Source: Sphingorhabdus sp. M41 (lineage in GTDB: Bacteria; Pseudomonadota; Alphaproteobacteria; Sphingomonadales; Sphingomonadaceae). From it: DNA of 64,000 nucleotides. The translations under genes were made by a program, and so were the position numbers. This document shows, one piece after another, positions 1 to 7,864 of the stretch. Each line of letters begins with the position of its first letter. The first letter of the stretch is position 1. Where the stretch lies: the NCBI RefSeq assembly GCF_001586275.1, contig NZ_CP014545.1, positions 1,948,501 to 2,012,500 on the forward strand, written 5' to 3'. The notes below the pieces were generated by a model, which had not been told where the DNA came from, did no database searches, and saw only the letters and a program-made list of their open reading frames with translations.

Positions 1-1
1 T

Positions 2-31
2 CAGGGCTGGTGGCAACGCACGTTCGGATAA
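2..31 (+). CDS. Possible 3' end of an upstream gene
   Basis: The first bases can be read as the last nine codons of a gene (ending QGWWQRTFG, stop TAA at 29-31), followed ten bases later by a strong hairpin that would fit as its terminator. The piece is too short to assign to a family, and other frames in the same stretch cannot be excluded. Confidence 0.25.
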   Translation, partial: QGWWQRTFG

Positions 32-40
32 CTGAATCAA

Positions 41-75
41 TATCCTTCCCGCCCCAAATCGGGGCGGGAAGGATA
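41..75 (+). terminator. Perfect 15-bp stem-loop, probable terminator of the upstream gene
   Basis: TATCCTTCCCGCCCC (41-55) and GGGGCGGGAAGGATA (61-75) are perfect inverted repeats around a five-base loop. There is no long T-tract after it on either side, so it may act as a terminator or an mRNA 3'-end stabiliser rather than a textbook rho-independent site. Confidence 0.55.
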
Positions 76-150
76 GCGGTTTCATCCGCGGTTCAGACAG
101 GTGATGTCAGGGGGTAAGGCTCAAACCGGACTTTCATGCTGAGGAATTAT

Positions 151-1551
151 ATGCGCAATTTTCTTGCTGTCTCATTTTCCCGCATCGGACTGCCAGCCGC
201 AGGCCAGCTAACCCGTTATATGGTTGCCTTTCTGGCGATGATTTCGATCGTCGTGCAACCGGTCGCCGCCCAGTCGATATTGCGCGACGCCGAAACCGAG
301 GCCCTGTTCACCGACATGGTCGCGCCGCTGGTGGCGGTATCCGAACTGGATGCCAACGAGGTCGAGGTCGTGCTGATCAACGATCCGCAGATCAACGCCT
401 TTGTCGCTGGCGGGCAGCGTATCTATTTCTATTCCGGACTTATCGAAACGGCAGACAGTGCCAATGAAGTGCAAGGCGTCATGGCCCATGAACTGGGCCA
501 TATTACCGGAGGTCATATCATACGGTTTGACGAAGGGGTAAAAACAGCGACGGGAATCACCATTCTCAGTCTGGTTCTGGGCGCAGCCGCCATTGCCGCC
601 GGGGCCGGTGACGCCGGCATGGGAATTCTGGCGGCGGGCCAGCAAGCCGCGATGGGCAAATTCCTCGCCTTCAGCCGGGTGCAGGAACGCTCAGCTGACT
701 CTGCTGGCGCCCGCTATCTCTCTGAAGCCGGCATATCGGGCAAAGGCTCGATCGACTTTTTCAAGAAGCTGCAAAATTATGAATTCCGTCTCGGCATTCC
801 CCAGGAAGACAGCTACGGCCGCACCCACCCGCTCTCGGGGGAACGGGTAAGCCTGCTCAGGGACGTCTATCAAAAAGATCCCGCATGGGACAAACCCTCC
901 AACCCGGATATTGAAAGCCGGTTTCAGCGGGTCAAGGCCAAGCTTCTCGGCTATACAGCCGACCCCAATGTGACATTGCGGGAATATCCCGAAAGCGACC
1001 AGTCGGTCCCTGCCCGCTATGCCCGCGCCTATGCCTGGCACAAGAGCGCCTACCCGGATCGCGCGCTGTATGAAGTCAACAATCTGCTCCAGTCCGCTCC
1101 CGATGACCCCTATTTTCTGGAGCTGCAGGGCCAGATTTTGCTGGAATCCGGCAAGCCCGATGAAGCCCTGAAATCGCTGCGCCGGGCCGTGCAGCTGACC
1201 AACAACCAGCCGCTGATCGCGAGCCTGTTCGGCCACGCCCTGATCGCCACCGAAGATCCGCAATATCTGGATGAGGCAACAACCGTCCTGAAAGCTGCGG
1301 TCCACAAGGACAATCGCAATCCCTTTGCCTGGTACCAGCTGGGAGTGGTCTATTCCCAGCAGGGCGATATCCCGCGCGCGCAGCTGGCGACAGCAGAAAG
1401 CTCTTTGCTTGAACAAAATTACGCCGGTGCCATTCGCAGTTCACAGGTGGCCATGTCCGGCATAGAGGAATATACGCCCGACTGGATCCGCGCGCAGGAC
1501 ATTTCCTTCATCGCCAAGGCCGAATTTGAAAAAAACAACCGCCGGCGTTAA
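151..1551 (+). CDS. M48 family zinc metalloprotease with C-terminal TPR repeats (BepA-like)
   Basis: This is a predicted periplasmic metalloprotease of the kind that removes misassembled outer-membrane proteins. The zinc motif HELGH is at residues 113-117, and the third ligand is probably E179 in the ERSAD segment. Residues 1-40 form a signal peptide ending in VAA. The last third of the protein reads as TPR helices (about residues 290-440), as in BepA/YfgC. The frame is also open from an ATG at 136, but GAGGAAT at 141-147 is well placed for the ATG at 151 and nothing similar precedes 136. The next gene, an exported DsbA-like protein, lies 85 bp downstream, and the pair suggests envelope protein quality control. 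The family is clear; the substrate is not. Confidence 0.9.
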   Translation: MRNFLAVSFSRIGLPAAGQLTRYMVAFLAMISIVVQPVAAQSILRDAETEALFTDMVAPLVAVSELDANEVEVVLINDPQINAFVAGGQRIYFYSGLIETADSANEVQGVMAHELGHITGGHIIRFDEGVKTATGITILSLVLGAAAIAAGAGDAGMGILAAGQQAAMGKFLAFSRVQERSADSAGARYLSEAGISGKGSIDFFKKLQNYEFRLGIPQEDSYGRTHPLSGERVSLLRDVYQKDPAWDKPSNPDIESRFQRVKAKLLGYTADPNVTLREYPESDQSVPARYARAYAWHKSAYPDRALYEVNNLLQSAPDDPYFLELQGQILLESGKPDEALKSLRRAVQLTNNQPLIASLFGHALIATEDPQYLDEATTVLKAAVHKDNRNPFAWYQLGVVYSQQGDIPRAQLATAESSLLEQNYAGAIRSSQVAMSGIEEYTPDWIRAQDISFIAKAEFEKNNRRR

Positions 1552-1636
1552 GCCGTAATATGCTCGCCAGAGCCAATTGCGCTGGACAAGCCATGCGGCC
1601 ATGGCCAATGCCATCCGACAAGGAAAGAACCCGATT

Positions 1637-2422
1637 GTGGATGAAGTTTCAAACAGAAAGTGGATGATTATGGCGGGTGGCGGTCTGGCCATAGCGGCGG
1701 CAGTGAGCGTTTGGTTCTGGCAGGCTGGCAGCACTTCGTCGAGCGAAGCAGCCAGCGAAGCGGCGCTGGCGGCGGGCATCAATGCACAGGAACAAAAAGC
1801 CATTGAGGCAATTATACGCGACTATATTCTGAAGAATCCCGAGATTATTCCGGAAGCGGTGGAGCTGTTGCAAAATCGTCAGCAGGCGGGCGCGATAGGC
1901 ACTGTACGGACCCAGATCGAAAAGCCCTTTGCCGGGAATGCTTTCGCAGGAAACCCCGATGGTGATGTGATTGTCGTGGAATATTCGGATTTCAACTGCC
2001 CTTATTGCAAGCAGACCGAGCGGGATGTGGCCAAGCTGATCGCGGAAGACAAGAATGTGAAAGTCGTGTTCCGCGAACTACCGATCCTCAGCGAGGCCAG
2101 CAATGATGCGGCGCTGATGGCGCTGGCGGCGGCAAAACAGGGCAAATATTATGCCTTCCACAAAACGATGTTTGCCACCGGTCGCCCCACTCCCTCGACA
2201 ATCGAGGCCGCTGCCAGGGAAGTCGGTTTGGACATGGCCGCAGCGCGTGCCTTCATCGCCTCGCCCGAAGCCAAAAACGAAATTCAGAATAATATCGCCA
2301 TCGCCCAGCAGCTGCGCTTCACCGGTACGCCTGCCTGGGTGATTGGCAATCAATCCGAAGTCGGAGCAATCGGCTATGACGGCCTGAAGGAAATGGTAGC
2401 AAAAGCGCGGGCCGCCGATTAA
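1637..2422 (+). CDS. DsbA/thioredoxin-fold disulfide oxidoreductase, membrane anchored
   Basis: This is a thiol-disulfide oxidoreductase with active site CPYC at residues 121-124 and a TP-containing segment (TGTPAWVIGN) near the C-terminus that fits the cis-proline loop. A single hydrophobic segment at about residues 12-30 anchors it or exports it. The frame is open from a TTG at 1577 and an ATG at 1601, but AAGGAAAG at 1620-1627 sits nine bases before the GTG at 1637, which places the hydrophobic segment right at the N-terminus. Between the anchor and the thioredoxin fold is a helical stretch typical of the ScsC/BdbD-like group. The stop codon overlaps the stop of the convergent rlmE by three bases. 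Confidence 0.85.
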   Translation: MDEVSNRKWMIMAGGGLAIAAAVSVWFWQAGSTSSSEAASEAALAAGINAQEQKAIEAIIRDYILKNPEIIPEAVELLQNRQQAGAIGTVRTQIEKPFAGNAFAGNPDGDVIVVEYSDFNCPYCKQTERDVAKLIAEDKNVKVVFRELPILSEASNDAALMALAAAKQGKYYAFHKTMFATGRPTPSTIEAAAREVGLDMAAARAFIASPEAKNEIQNNIAIAQQLRFTGTPAWVIGNQSEVGAIGYDGLKEMVAKARAAD

Positions 2423-3093
2423 CCGTCTTCCGCCCTGCCCTTGAACCCCTGGGCTATCACATACCATTCGGACGAACCCTTGCGGCTCGCCGGCGGCTTG
2501 GCATGTTTCACCACGTCAAAATGCTTCTTCAGCAAGGTCAGCAGTTCGTTATCGGTTCCGCCTGCCAGCACCTTGGCGACGAAAGCGCCACCTTTCTGCA
2601 GATTATCCACTGCAAAATAGGCGCCTGCCTCGACCAGTCCCATCGTCCGCAGATGGTCGGTCTGCTGATGACCAACCGTATTGGCGGCCATATCGGACAA
2701 TATCAGATCCGGAGCGCTGCCGAGCGCTTCGATCAACAGATCCGGCGCGGCATCATCCATGAAGTCCATCTTGAAAATGGTAACCCCGTCGATCGGATCA
2801 ACATCGAGCAAATCGATGCCGACGATCGCCGCCTTGGGCGCATGTTTGCGCATCACCTGGGCCCAGCCACCCGGCGCAATACCGAGATCCACCACGGCCT
2901 TGGCGTTGCGCACCAGTTTGAACCGCTCGTCCAGCTCGAGCAGCTTGTAAGCTGCACGAGAACGATAGCCTTCGGCTCGCGCCTGTTTGACATAAGGATC
3001 GTTAAGCTGCCGTTCGAGCCACCGGGTGGAGCCAATCTTCCGACCCTTGGCCGTTTTGACCTTCTGCCTGGTTCCTGACCTGCCTCTGCTCAT
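2419..3093 (-). CDS. rlmE: 23S rRNA (uridine-2'-O-)-methyltransferase RlmE (FtsJ)
   Basis: RlmE methylates the 2'-O of U2552 in 23S rRNA, a late step in 50S subunit assembly. The SAM-binding motif DLGIAPGGWAQ is present, followed by the acidic LSDMAAN segment, a lysine in FVAKVLAGG and a glutamate in SSEWYVIAQGF, which together match the K-D-K-E catalytic set of FtsJ enzymes. The 224-residue length fits the family. The frame stays open upstream, but the ATG at 3093 is right: it overlaps the stop of ppx as ATGA, which implies translational coupling. The basic N-terminus (RGRSGTRQKVK) is usual in this family. Confidence 0.93.
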   Translation of the reverse strand: MSRGRSGTRQKVKTAKGRKIGSTRWLERQLNDPYVKQARAEGYRSRAAYKLLELDERFKLVRNAKAVVDLGIAPGGWAQVMRKHAPKAAIVGIDLLDVDPIDGVTIFKMDFMDDAAPDLLIEALGSAPDLILSDMAANTVGHQQTDHLRTMGLVEAGAYFAVDNLQKGGAFVAKVLAGGTDNELLTLLKKHFDVVKHAKPPASRKGSSEWYVIAQGFKGRAEDG

Positions 3094-4202
3094 CGGACCG
3101 AACTCCGTTCGTTGGCCGACATCAGCGAGCGCAATATGCCCTCGCGTATGCCGCGATCCGCCACACCGACGCGGCTCGCCGGCCAGATGTCGAGGATTGA
3201 TTCGAGGATCGCGCAACCGCCGACTACCAGATCGGCGCGTTCCCGACCGATGCACGGGATATCAGCGCGCTCTTGCGGCGAAGCTTGGGCCAGCATATTG
3301 CTGATTTCACGCATCGACTCCGTCGGCACGATCAGGCCGTCGATTACTTTGCGATCATATTGCGGCAATTTCAGGTGCAGGCTGGCCAATGTAGTTACCG
3401 TCCCGCTCGTGCCAAGCAAGCGATAGTCGCACTGGTCAAGCCGCGGCAAGCGCGCAGCAAAACTGGCAAAGCTATCGGTGACCCGCGCGCGCATTGCGGC
3501 AAAGGCCTCTTCGCGTGCAACCGGGTCCTCACCATCAAATTTCTCGCTTTCGGTCAGCGACACCACACCCCAGGGCGCGCTCTGCCAGTCAAGAATTTCC
3601 GGCGCCGAACCGCTTGTGTCGACCAGCACCAGTTCGGTCGAACCGCCGCCGATGTCGAAAATCAAAGCCGGTCCCTCGCCCGGTTCAAGCAATATATGAC
3701 AGCCGAGCACCGCCAGCCGCGCTTCTTCTTCTGCGGTGATCACATCGAGCGCAATTCCGGTTTCCCGCCGCACCCGCTCGATAAATTTGTCGCCGTTGCT
3801 GGCGCGCCGGCAGGCCTCGGTCGCCACTGACCGGGCAAGCGTCACATTGCGACGCCGCAGCTTGTCGGCGCAGATCGACAGGGCGGCAACCGCTCTGTCC
3901 ATGGCCCGGCTGCTGATCTTTCCGGATTCGACCAATCCTTCACCCAGTCGCACGACGCGCGAAAAGGCGTCGGTGACGATGAAGCCATCCGAAGACGGTT
4001 TTGCAACCAGCAACCGGCAGTTGTTGGTGCCAAGATCAATTGCCGCATAGGACCGCAATTTGGGCCAACGCCCGTTGCCTTGCTGGACAGAAGGCGCAAT
4101 TCGACTCTGTCCGTTATGTGTCGCCGCAGGTTTCGGGCGGGATTTCCTTGCGGATGATCCGCCGTTTGCATCTTGCGGCGATGGGGATGCTTGATCCGCC
4201 AT
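3090..4202 (-). CDS. ppx: Ppx/GppA family exopolyphosphatase / pppGpp phosphohydrolase
   Basis: This enzyme of the actin-like ATPase fold releases phosphate from polyphosphate or from pppGpp. The first phosphate-binding motif is AAIDLGTNNCRLLV, and the second is DIGGGSTEL. At 370 residues it is the short form that lacks the C-terminal HD-like region of E. coli Ppx, as is common in alphaproteobacteria. About 50 low-complexity, basic residues precede the fold. It is the first gene of a two-gene operon with rlmE, which links a stress/ppGpp-related enzyme to ribosome assembly. Whether polyphosphate or pppGpp is the main substrate cannot be read from the sequence. Confidence 0.88.
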   Translation of the reverse strand: MADQASPSPQDANGGSSARKSRPKPAATHNGQSRIAPSVQQGNGRWPKLRSYAAIDLGTNNCRLLVAKPSSDGFIVTDAFSRVVRLGEGLVESGKISSRAMDRAVAALSICADKLRRRNVTLARSVATEACRRASNGDKFIERVRRETGIALDVITAEEEARLAVLGCHILLEPGEGPALIFDIGGGSTELVLVDTSGSAPEILDWQSAPWGVVSLTESEKFDGEDPVAREEAFAAMRARVTDSFASFAARLPRLDQCDYRLLGTSGTVTTLASLHLKLPQYDRKVIDGLIVPTESMREISNMLAQASPQERADIPCIGRERADLVVGGCAILESILDIWPASRVGVADRGIREGILRSLMSANERSSVR

Positions 4203-4315
4203 GACCGTACTCTTATGTTCTCCGGATCGGATAATACCGCCGGTACTTGCCTAGGAAGATAACGCCGCAGCAGCCTTGACGCAAGGGGCGGTAACCAAGT
4301 CGAACGGAAAATATC

Positions 4316-4978
4316 ATGTGCGGCCGCAAATTTAGTCATGAAGAACTGACCTGGGCAGAATATCGCGACATATTGGCGATCGTTCAGCCGCCCCCCAACA
4401 GCAATTTCCAGCCCAATCATAACATCTGTCCCACCCAGATGGTGCCGGTCTGCGTCAACCGAGAGGGTAGCAGGTCGCTGGAACGGATGCACTGGGGGCT
4501 GGTGCCGCACTGGGCCAAAGACACCAAATTTGCCGCCAATATGATCAACGCCCGCGCCGAGACGCTGACCGAGAAGCCTTCGTTCAAGCCGCTTCTGAAC
4601 GAACATCGCTGCATCATCATGGTATCCGGCTTTTACGAATGGCAACGGGAGGGGAAAAAGAAGACACCCTATAAGGTCGAGCGCAGCGATCACCAGCCAA
4701 TGCTGCTCGCCGGTCTGTGGACGCATAATGACCGGCTCGCGATCGACAGCTATACGGTAATCACCACCGCAGCGCCGGACTATTTCACCCCGATCCACGA
4801 CCGCGCGCCGGCCATTCTCGAACAAGCCGAAATCGGCACATGGATGGACGGCGGCTGGGAAGAGGCAGAAAATCTGGCAAAAACCTATCGGGGCGAGCTG
4901 ACGGCGACCCGGATTTCCAGCCTGGTCAACAACAACCGCAACAATGGTCCCGAACTGCTCGAGCCAATCGCTGAATAA
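4316..4978 (+). CDS. SOS response-associated peptidase family protein (YedK/HMCES)
   Basis: SRAP-domain proteins shield abasic sites in single-stranded DNA by forming a thiazolidine link through the residue-2 cysteine, which is exposed when Met1 is removed. Here the protein starts MCGRKFS, so Cys2 is present, and the start codon is fixed by this chemistry. The other conserved pieces are visible: NARAET, GFYEWQR with the catalytic glutamate, and HDRAPA with the catalytic histidine. The 220-residue length is normal. The gene stands alone, divergent from ppx, just before a tRNA gene. Confidence 0.93.
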   Translation: MCGRKFSHEELTWAEYRDILAIVQPPPNSNFQPNHNICPTQMVPVCVNREGSRSLERMHWGLVPHWAKDTKFAANMINARAETLTEKPSFKPLLNEHRCIIMVSGFYEWQREGKKKTPYKVERSDHQPMLLAGLWTHNDRLAIDSYTVITTAAPDYFTPIHDRAPAILEQAEIGTWMDGGWEEAENLAKTYRGELTATRISSLVNNNRNNGPELLEPIAE

Positions 4979-5034
4979 GACCACCAAAAGGCTTGACCCT
5001 GACCCGCTCCATGCCTATTGCCCCGCACCGGCAC

Positions 5035-5108
5035 TCCCCTGTCGTATAATGGTAATACCACGGACTCTGACTCCGTTAATTGAGGTTCGAATCCTCACGG
5101 GGGATCCA
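5035..5108 (+). tRNA. tRNA-Gln (anticodon CTG)
   Basis: A complete cloverleaf can be folded by hand. The acceptor stem TCCCCTG pairs with CGGGGGA (one T-G wobble), the D stem GTAT pairs with ATAC, the anticodon stem ACGGA/TCCGT closes the loop CTCTGAC, and the T arm is TGAGG-TTCGAAT-CCTCA. The anticodon CTG reads the glutamine codon CAG. CCA is encoded. The U1-A72 pair is typical of tRNA-Gln, but the discriminator base is T (5105) rather than the G common in this isoacceptor. Confidence 0.93.
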
Positions 5109-5352
5109 GTTTTCCCAGTTTCTATCGACACCGATGCGGCTCAAAGCTGCAGGAATGCTTGGGTCTGATTCAGGCACAGCATATCGTTGCGCAGCACTTC
5201 TCACGCTTGATTAAAACCACCTGCCAGACTGTCAGGCTGAAGTGCATGATATGGGTATCTGCAGGCCTCACTTTAAATATAATCGCTGGCAGCAAAGAGC
5301 ACGAGCCGCGAACACTGGACCTTCCACTCGTCTCTGGCACTCAGATCATTAA

Positions 5353-5394
5353 TTGACTGCATGGTCAACTATAGTTATCTGACTATTTGGTCAA
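5353..5394 (+). promoter_or_regulatory. Two tandem 16-bp operator-like sites upstream of the cytochrome b561 operon
   Basis: TTGACTGCATGGTCAA (5353-5368) and CTGACTATTTGGTCAA (5379-5394) are two copies of one imperfect palindrome (TGAC, six-base centre, GTCA) spaced 26 bp apart. The first copy begins with TTGACT, which could serve as a -35 box with TATCTG (5376-5381) as a weak -10, so a repressor bound here would block transcription of the genes starting at 5420/5665. The rest of 5109-5419 shows no gene. The binding protein is unknown. Confidence 0.45.
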
Positions 5395-5419
5395 CTGGGT
5401 TTCGCTGGGAGATTGAGCG

Positions 5420-5668
5420 GTGAGTATCATCAAGATAGAAGCTATTACCCATGTGAAATTTTCCGCGCCCGAAATTCCCAGGATCCGGAAAAGCGGAGCT
5501 CGCCTGCCAGAAGCAATGAAACGGGACCGGCTCTTGAAAGCTCAAGCGCGCCGTCCGCGATATCTCAGGATCGGCCAAACCGTCGAAGCGGAAATGAAAA
5601 GTAACGGCGGGGCCAATGCCCCAGGCATTCAACAGAAACTAGTGTCCGAGCAAGGAAGACAGGCATGA
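5420..5668 (+). pseudogene. Probable hybrid remnant of ring-cleavage pathway genes (VOC N-terminus plus FAH C-terminus)
   Basis: This 82-codon frame begins MSIIKIEAITHVKFSAP, which reads like the start of extradiol dioxygenase-type VOC proteins (I-x-HV-x-FSAPD). Its last third (RRPRYLRIGQTVEAEM) reads like the end of fumarylacetoacetate hydrolase family proteins (PPRYL-x-x-G-D-x-V). The catalytic cores of both are missing, so an internal deletion joining two adjacent catabolic genes would explain it. The stop overlaps the next start as ATGA, so the reading frame may still couple translation of the following gene. The match is from memory of the families and is weak; a novel small protein is the alternative. 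Confidence 0.4.
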
Positions 5669-6225
5669 CATATGCAACCCAAAGAGCAGATTATTCGATC
5701 GGTCAGAAAATCCTGCACTGGCTGATAGCGCTCGCGATCATGCTGGATCTGTTCATCGCGCAAAAATTTGCCGGGATCATGGCCGATAGTGATCGTTTCG
5801 AGTCCCGAAGTGATCACGCCTCGCTCGGTACCATCGTGGCAATTCTGTTCGTAATCCGGTTATATTTGCGTTGGCGAAACGGTGCGCCGGCCCTGCCCAC
5901 GGACATGGCGCTATGGCAGAAAAAACTCTCTCATTACGCCCATTCGGCCCTCTATATCCTGATCGGAACATTGATTGTCACCGGAATAGGCTCCGCGATC
6001 AACGCGAATTCGGTTGTCTCCCCCTTCGGGCTTTTCGCACTGGGTGACGGCAGTGGCTCCGGCTTTATATTCTATTTTTTTCGTGGCTTGCATGAGCTTG
6101 CAACCAATCTGATCATTGCCCTGATCCTGCTCCATATTCTGGGCGCGCTCTATCATCTGATAATTGTGCGCGATGGCGTAACCGGCCGGATGCTGCAATT
6201 CTGGAAAAGCGACAAGGCGGGCTGA
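5665..6225 (+). CDS. Cytochrome b561-type membrane protein
   Basis: This is a small di-haem membrane electron carrier of the bacterial cytochrome b561 family. Four transmembrane helices are visible over 186 residues. The histidines expected to ligate haem are in the first helix (ILHWLIAL), in the loop-helix segment around SDHASLG, in LSHYAHSALY, and in the fourth helix (LHELATNLIIALILLHILGA shows two). Such proteins usually pass electrons between the quinone pool and a periplasmic partner. The start ATG overlaps the stop of the preceding remnant, and the VTT protein follows after 13 bp, so these are probably one operon. Confidence 0.88.
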   Translation: MTYATQRADYSIGQKILHWLIALAIMLDLFIAQKFAGIMADSDRFESRSDHASLGTIVAILFVIRLYLRWRNGAPALPTDMALWQKKLSHYAHSALYILIGTLIVTGIGSAINANSVVSPFGLFALGDGSGSGFIFYFFRGLHELATNLIIALILLHILGALYHLIIVRDGVTGRMLQFWKSDKAG

Positions 6226-6238
6226 TGGAGAAAAGCAA

Positions 6239-6919
6239 ATGAACGGCGTTCCCATCTGGGCCAAATGGGCGTCCTTCGGAATCGTGTTCCTGACCACGAT
6301 TGCGATACCCATGCTGTTGCTGGACGGTCCGGCGGAAACATGGGGAGCGCAGGCACTGGCATGGGCAGACCAACGCCCGGCTCACGTCTCCGCTCTCGTC
6401 ATTGCCGCGCTCACCGCCGACATATTCTTGCCCGTGCCAAACGGGCTGACCAACACACTGGCCGGTTCGGTCCTAGGCTGGGCCCTGGCATCAGTGGTAG
6501 TATGGATCGGTCTCACTCTGGGTTGCATTTTTGGCTATTCGATCGGACGATGTGCCGGGCGCCCGCTTGCGAAAAAGCTGGTTGGCCCGGACGATCTCGA
6601 TACGGCGACCGAATTTGCAGATGATCTCGGCGTTGCGACGCTCATCATGACCCGCCCCGTGCCCATGATCGCCGAACTCACGACTTTGGCGGCAGGCATC
6701 ACTCGGATGCCATTGGCAAAATTCATGCTCGCAACGGGTATCGCCAATGCTGGTGTTGCGATAGTTTTCGCGGGCCTTGGTGCAGCGGCGCTGCAGTCCG
6801 GCTCGGCAACACTGGCCTTTATCGGCGCGGCCATTCTGCCGACAGGCTGCTGGCTGGCGTTCAAAAAATTCTCGAACAAAACCGTTCGATCCGACGTCGC
6901 CAGCCACGGCTCCCGATAA
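6239..6919 (+). CDS. VTT-domain (DedA/TVP38-like) membrane protein
   Basis: The protein carries a VTT (SNARE-associated) domain with re-entrant helices: the segment around LPVPNGLTNTLAGSVLGW is the conserved first re-entrant loop and TRPVPMIAELTTLAAGIT the second. DedA/TVP38 relatives are implicated in lipid scrambling (undecaprenyl phosphate or phosphatidylethanolamine) and proton-dependent membrane homeostasis. At 226 residues and about five membrane passes, it fits the family. It lies in the middle of the cytochrome b561 to NTF2-like operon. The specific lipid handled cannot be inferred. Confidence 0.85.
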   Translation: MNGVPIWAKWASFGIVFLTTIAIPMLLLDGPAETWGAQALAWADQRPAHVSALVIAALTADIFLPVPNGLTNTLAGSVLGWALASVVVWIGLTLGCIFGYSIGRCAGRPLAKKLVGPDDLDTATEFADDLGVATLIMTRPVPMIAELTTLAAGITRMPLAKFMLATGIANAGVAIVFAGLGAAALQSGSATLAFIGAAILPTGCWLAFKKFSNKTVRSDVASHGSR

Positions 6920-6944
6920 TTTCAGACCATAAGGACCTGCTCTC

Positions 6945-7637
6945 ATGAAAAAGGGAATTTTCGCCACCATATTGCTGATTTGCGGAATGGCCGGATTGGC
7001 CTCTGCGCAGGATAACGGTCGATCCGTCCATGATGATCGATCGGAAATCAGCCAGCTCATGCTGAAATGGGGATATTATCGCGATCACAATTTATGGGAA
7101 GAGTTGCGTGATACCTTTCATCCCGATGGAGATATTAAAGTCACCTGGTATGTCGGGGATTTCGCCGGCTTTGTAGATGCATCGATCAAAATGGCGGAAG
7201 GCGGTGCAGATTCAAATCACGTTATCAAGCCGTCGATCATCGAAGTTAAAGGCGATCGCGCCATCGCGATTACTCCGGTTTCGATCAATGCGCGGGCTGA
7301 CAAGGGCGGCATGGAAATTGATGTGATATCCAGGGCCTATTTTTACGATTATCTCGAATATCGGGCGCAGAAGTGGCGGATCAGCAGACGCATCGCCGTC
7401 TATCAAAATGACCGAATGGATAGCGTCGGTCCGTCAATGAGTTTCGGATTACTCTATCGCGCGCTCAATATCGGGCAATATGAACCGGCGTACAAACATT
7501 TGGCTGCCGCACTGTCATTGCAGGGTTTTACCATTCAGCCGGGTCAGATTGTCGACAAGACGGAAGAATCCCGTGCCCTATATGAGAACGGACAGCGATG
7601 GCTGAACGACAGCAACATCCCGCTGGGAAATCTATAG
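6945..7637 (+). CDS. Exported NTF2-like (SnoaL-type) protein
   Basis: A signal peptide (residues 1-22, ending SASA) precedes a domain of the NTF2/SnoaL-like cone fold. The typical opening is visible: a helix with ISQLMLKWGYYRDHNLWEEL followed by DTFHPDGDI and a tryptophan-rich strand. Members of this fold act as small-molecule isomerases, dehydratases or cyclases, or as ligand-binding pockets. The placement at the end of a membrane operon behind remnants of catabolic genes suggests a role in the same lost or reduced pathway. No catalytic residues can be assigned. Confidence 0.75.
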   Translation: MKKGIFATILLICGMAGLASAQDNGRSVHDDRSEISQLMLKWGYYRDHNLWEELRDTFHPDGDIKVTWYVGDFAGFVDASIKMAEGGADSNHVIKPSIIEVKGDRAIAITPVSINARADKGGMEIDVISRAYFYDYLEYRAQKWRISRRIAVYQNDRMDSVGPSMSFGLLYRALNIGQYEPAYKHLAAALSLQGFTIQPGQIVDKTEESRALYENGQRWLNDSNIPLGNL

Positions 7638-7755
7638 CTGGTGGAACCCTGGCGATCCTCCGTGATCCGGAACCATCATCCCCACGGCGGATCCGGTTTC
7701 TCTTCTAAATCCTCCGCTCGGCGTCGATACAGCCGCTTCCTGGGACAAAACGAAT

Positions 7756-7789
7756 CGAAGCGACAAACGAGTGAACGCTTGTCGTTTCG
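7756..7789. terminator. Stem-loop between convergent genes
   Basis: CGAAGCGACAA (7756-7766) and TTGTCGTTTCG (7779-7789) pair over 11 bases with one mismatch around a 12-base loop. It lies in the 227-bp gap between the NTF2-like gene and the convergent catalase gene and could stop transcription from either side. The rest of the gap shows no gene. Confidence 0.4.
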
Positions 7790-7864
7790 ACCTTTAGCTA
7801 TTGGTGCGCCCGCCATATCACCGGCGCTGGTAAATTTGCCGGGCGCGCCGCTATTATCCTGTCG

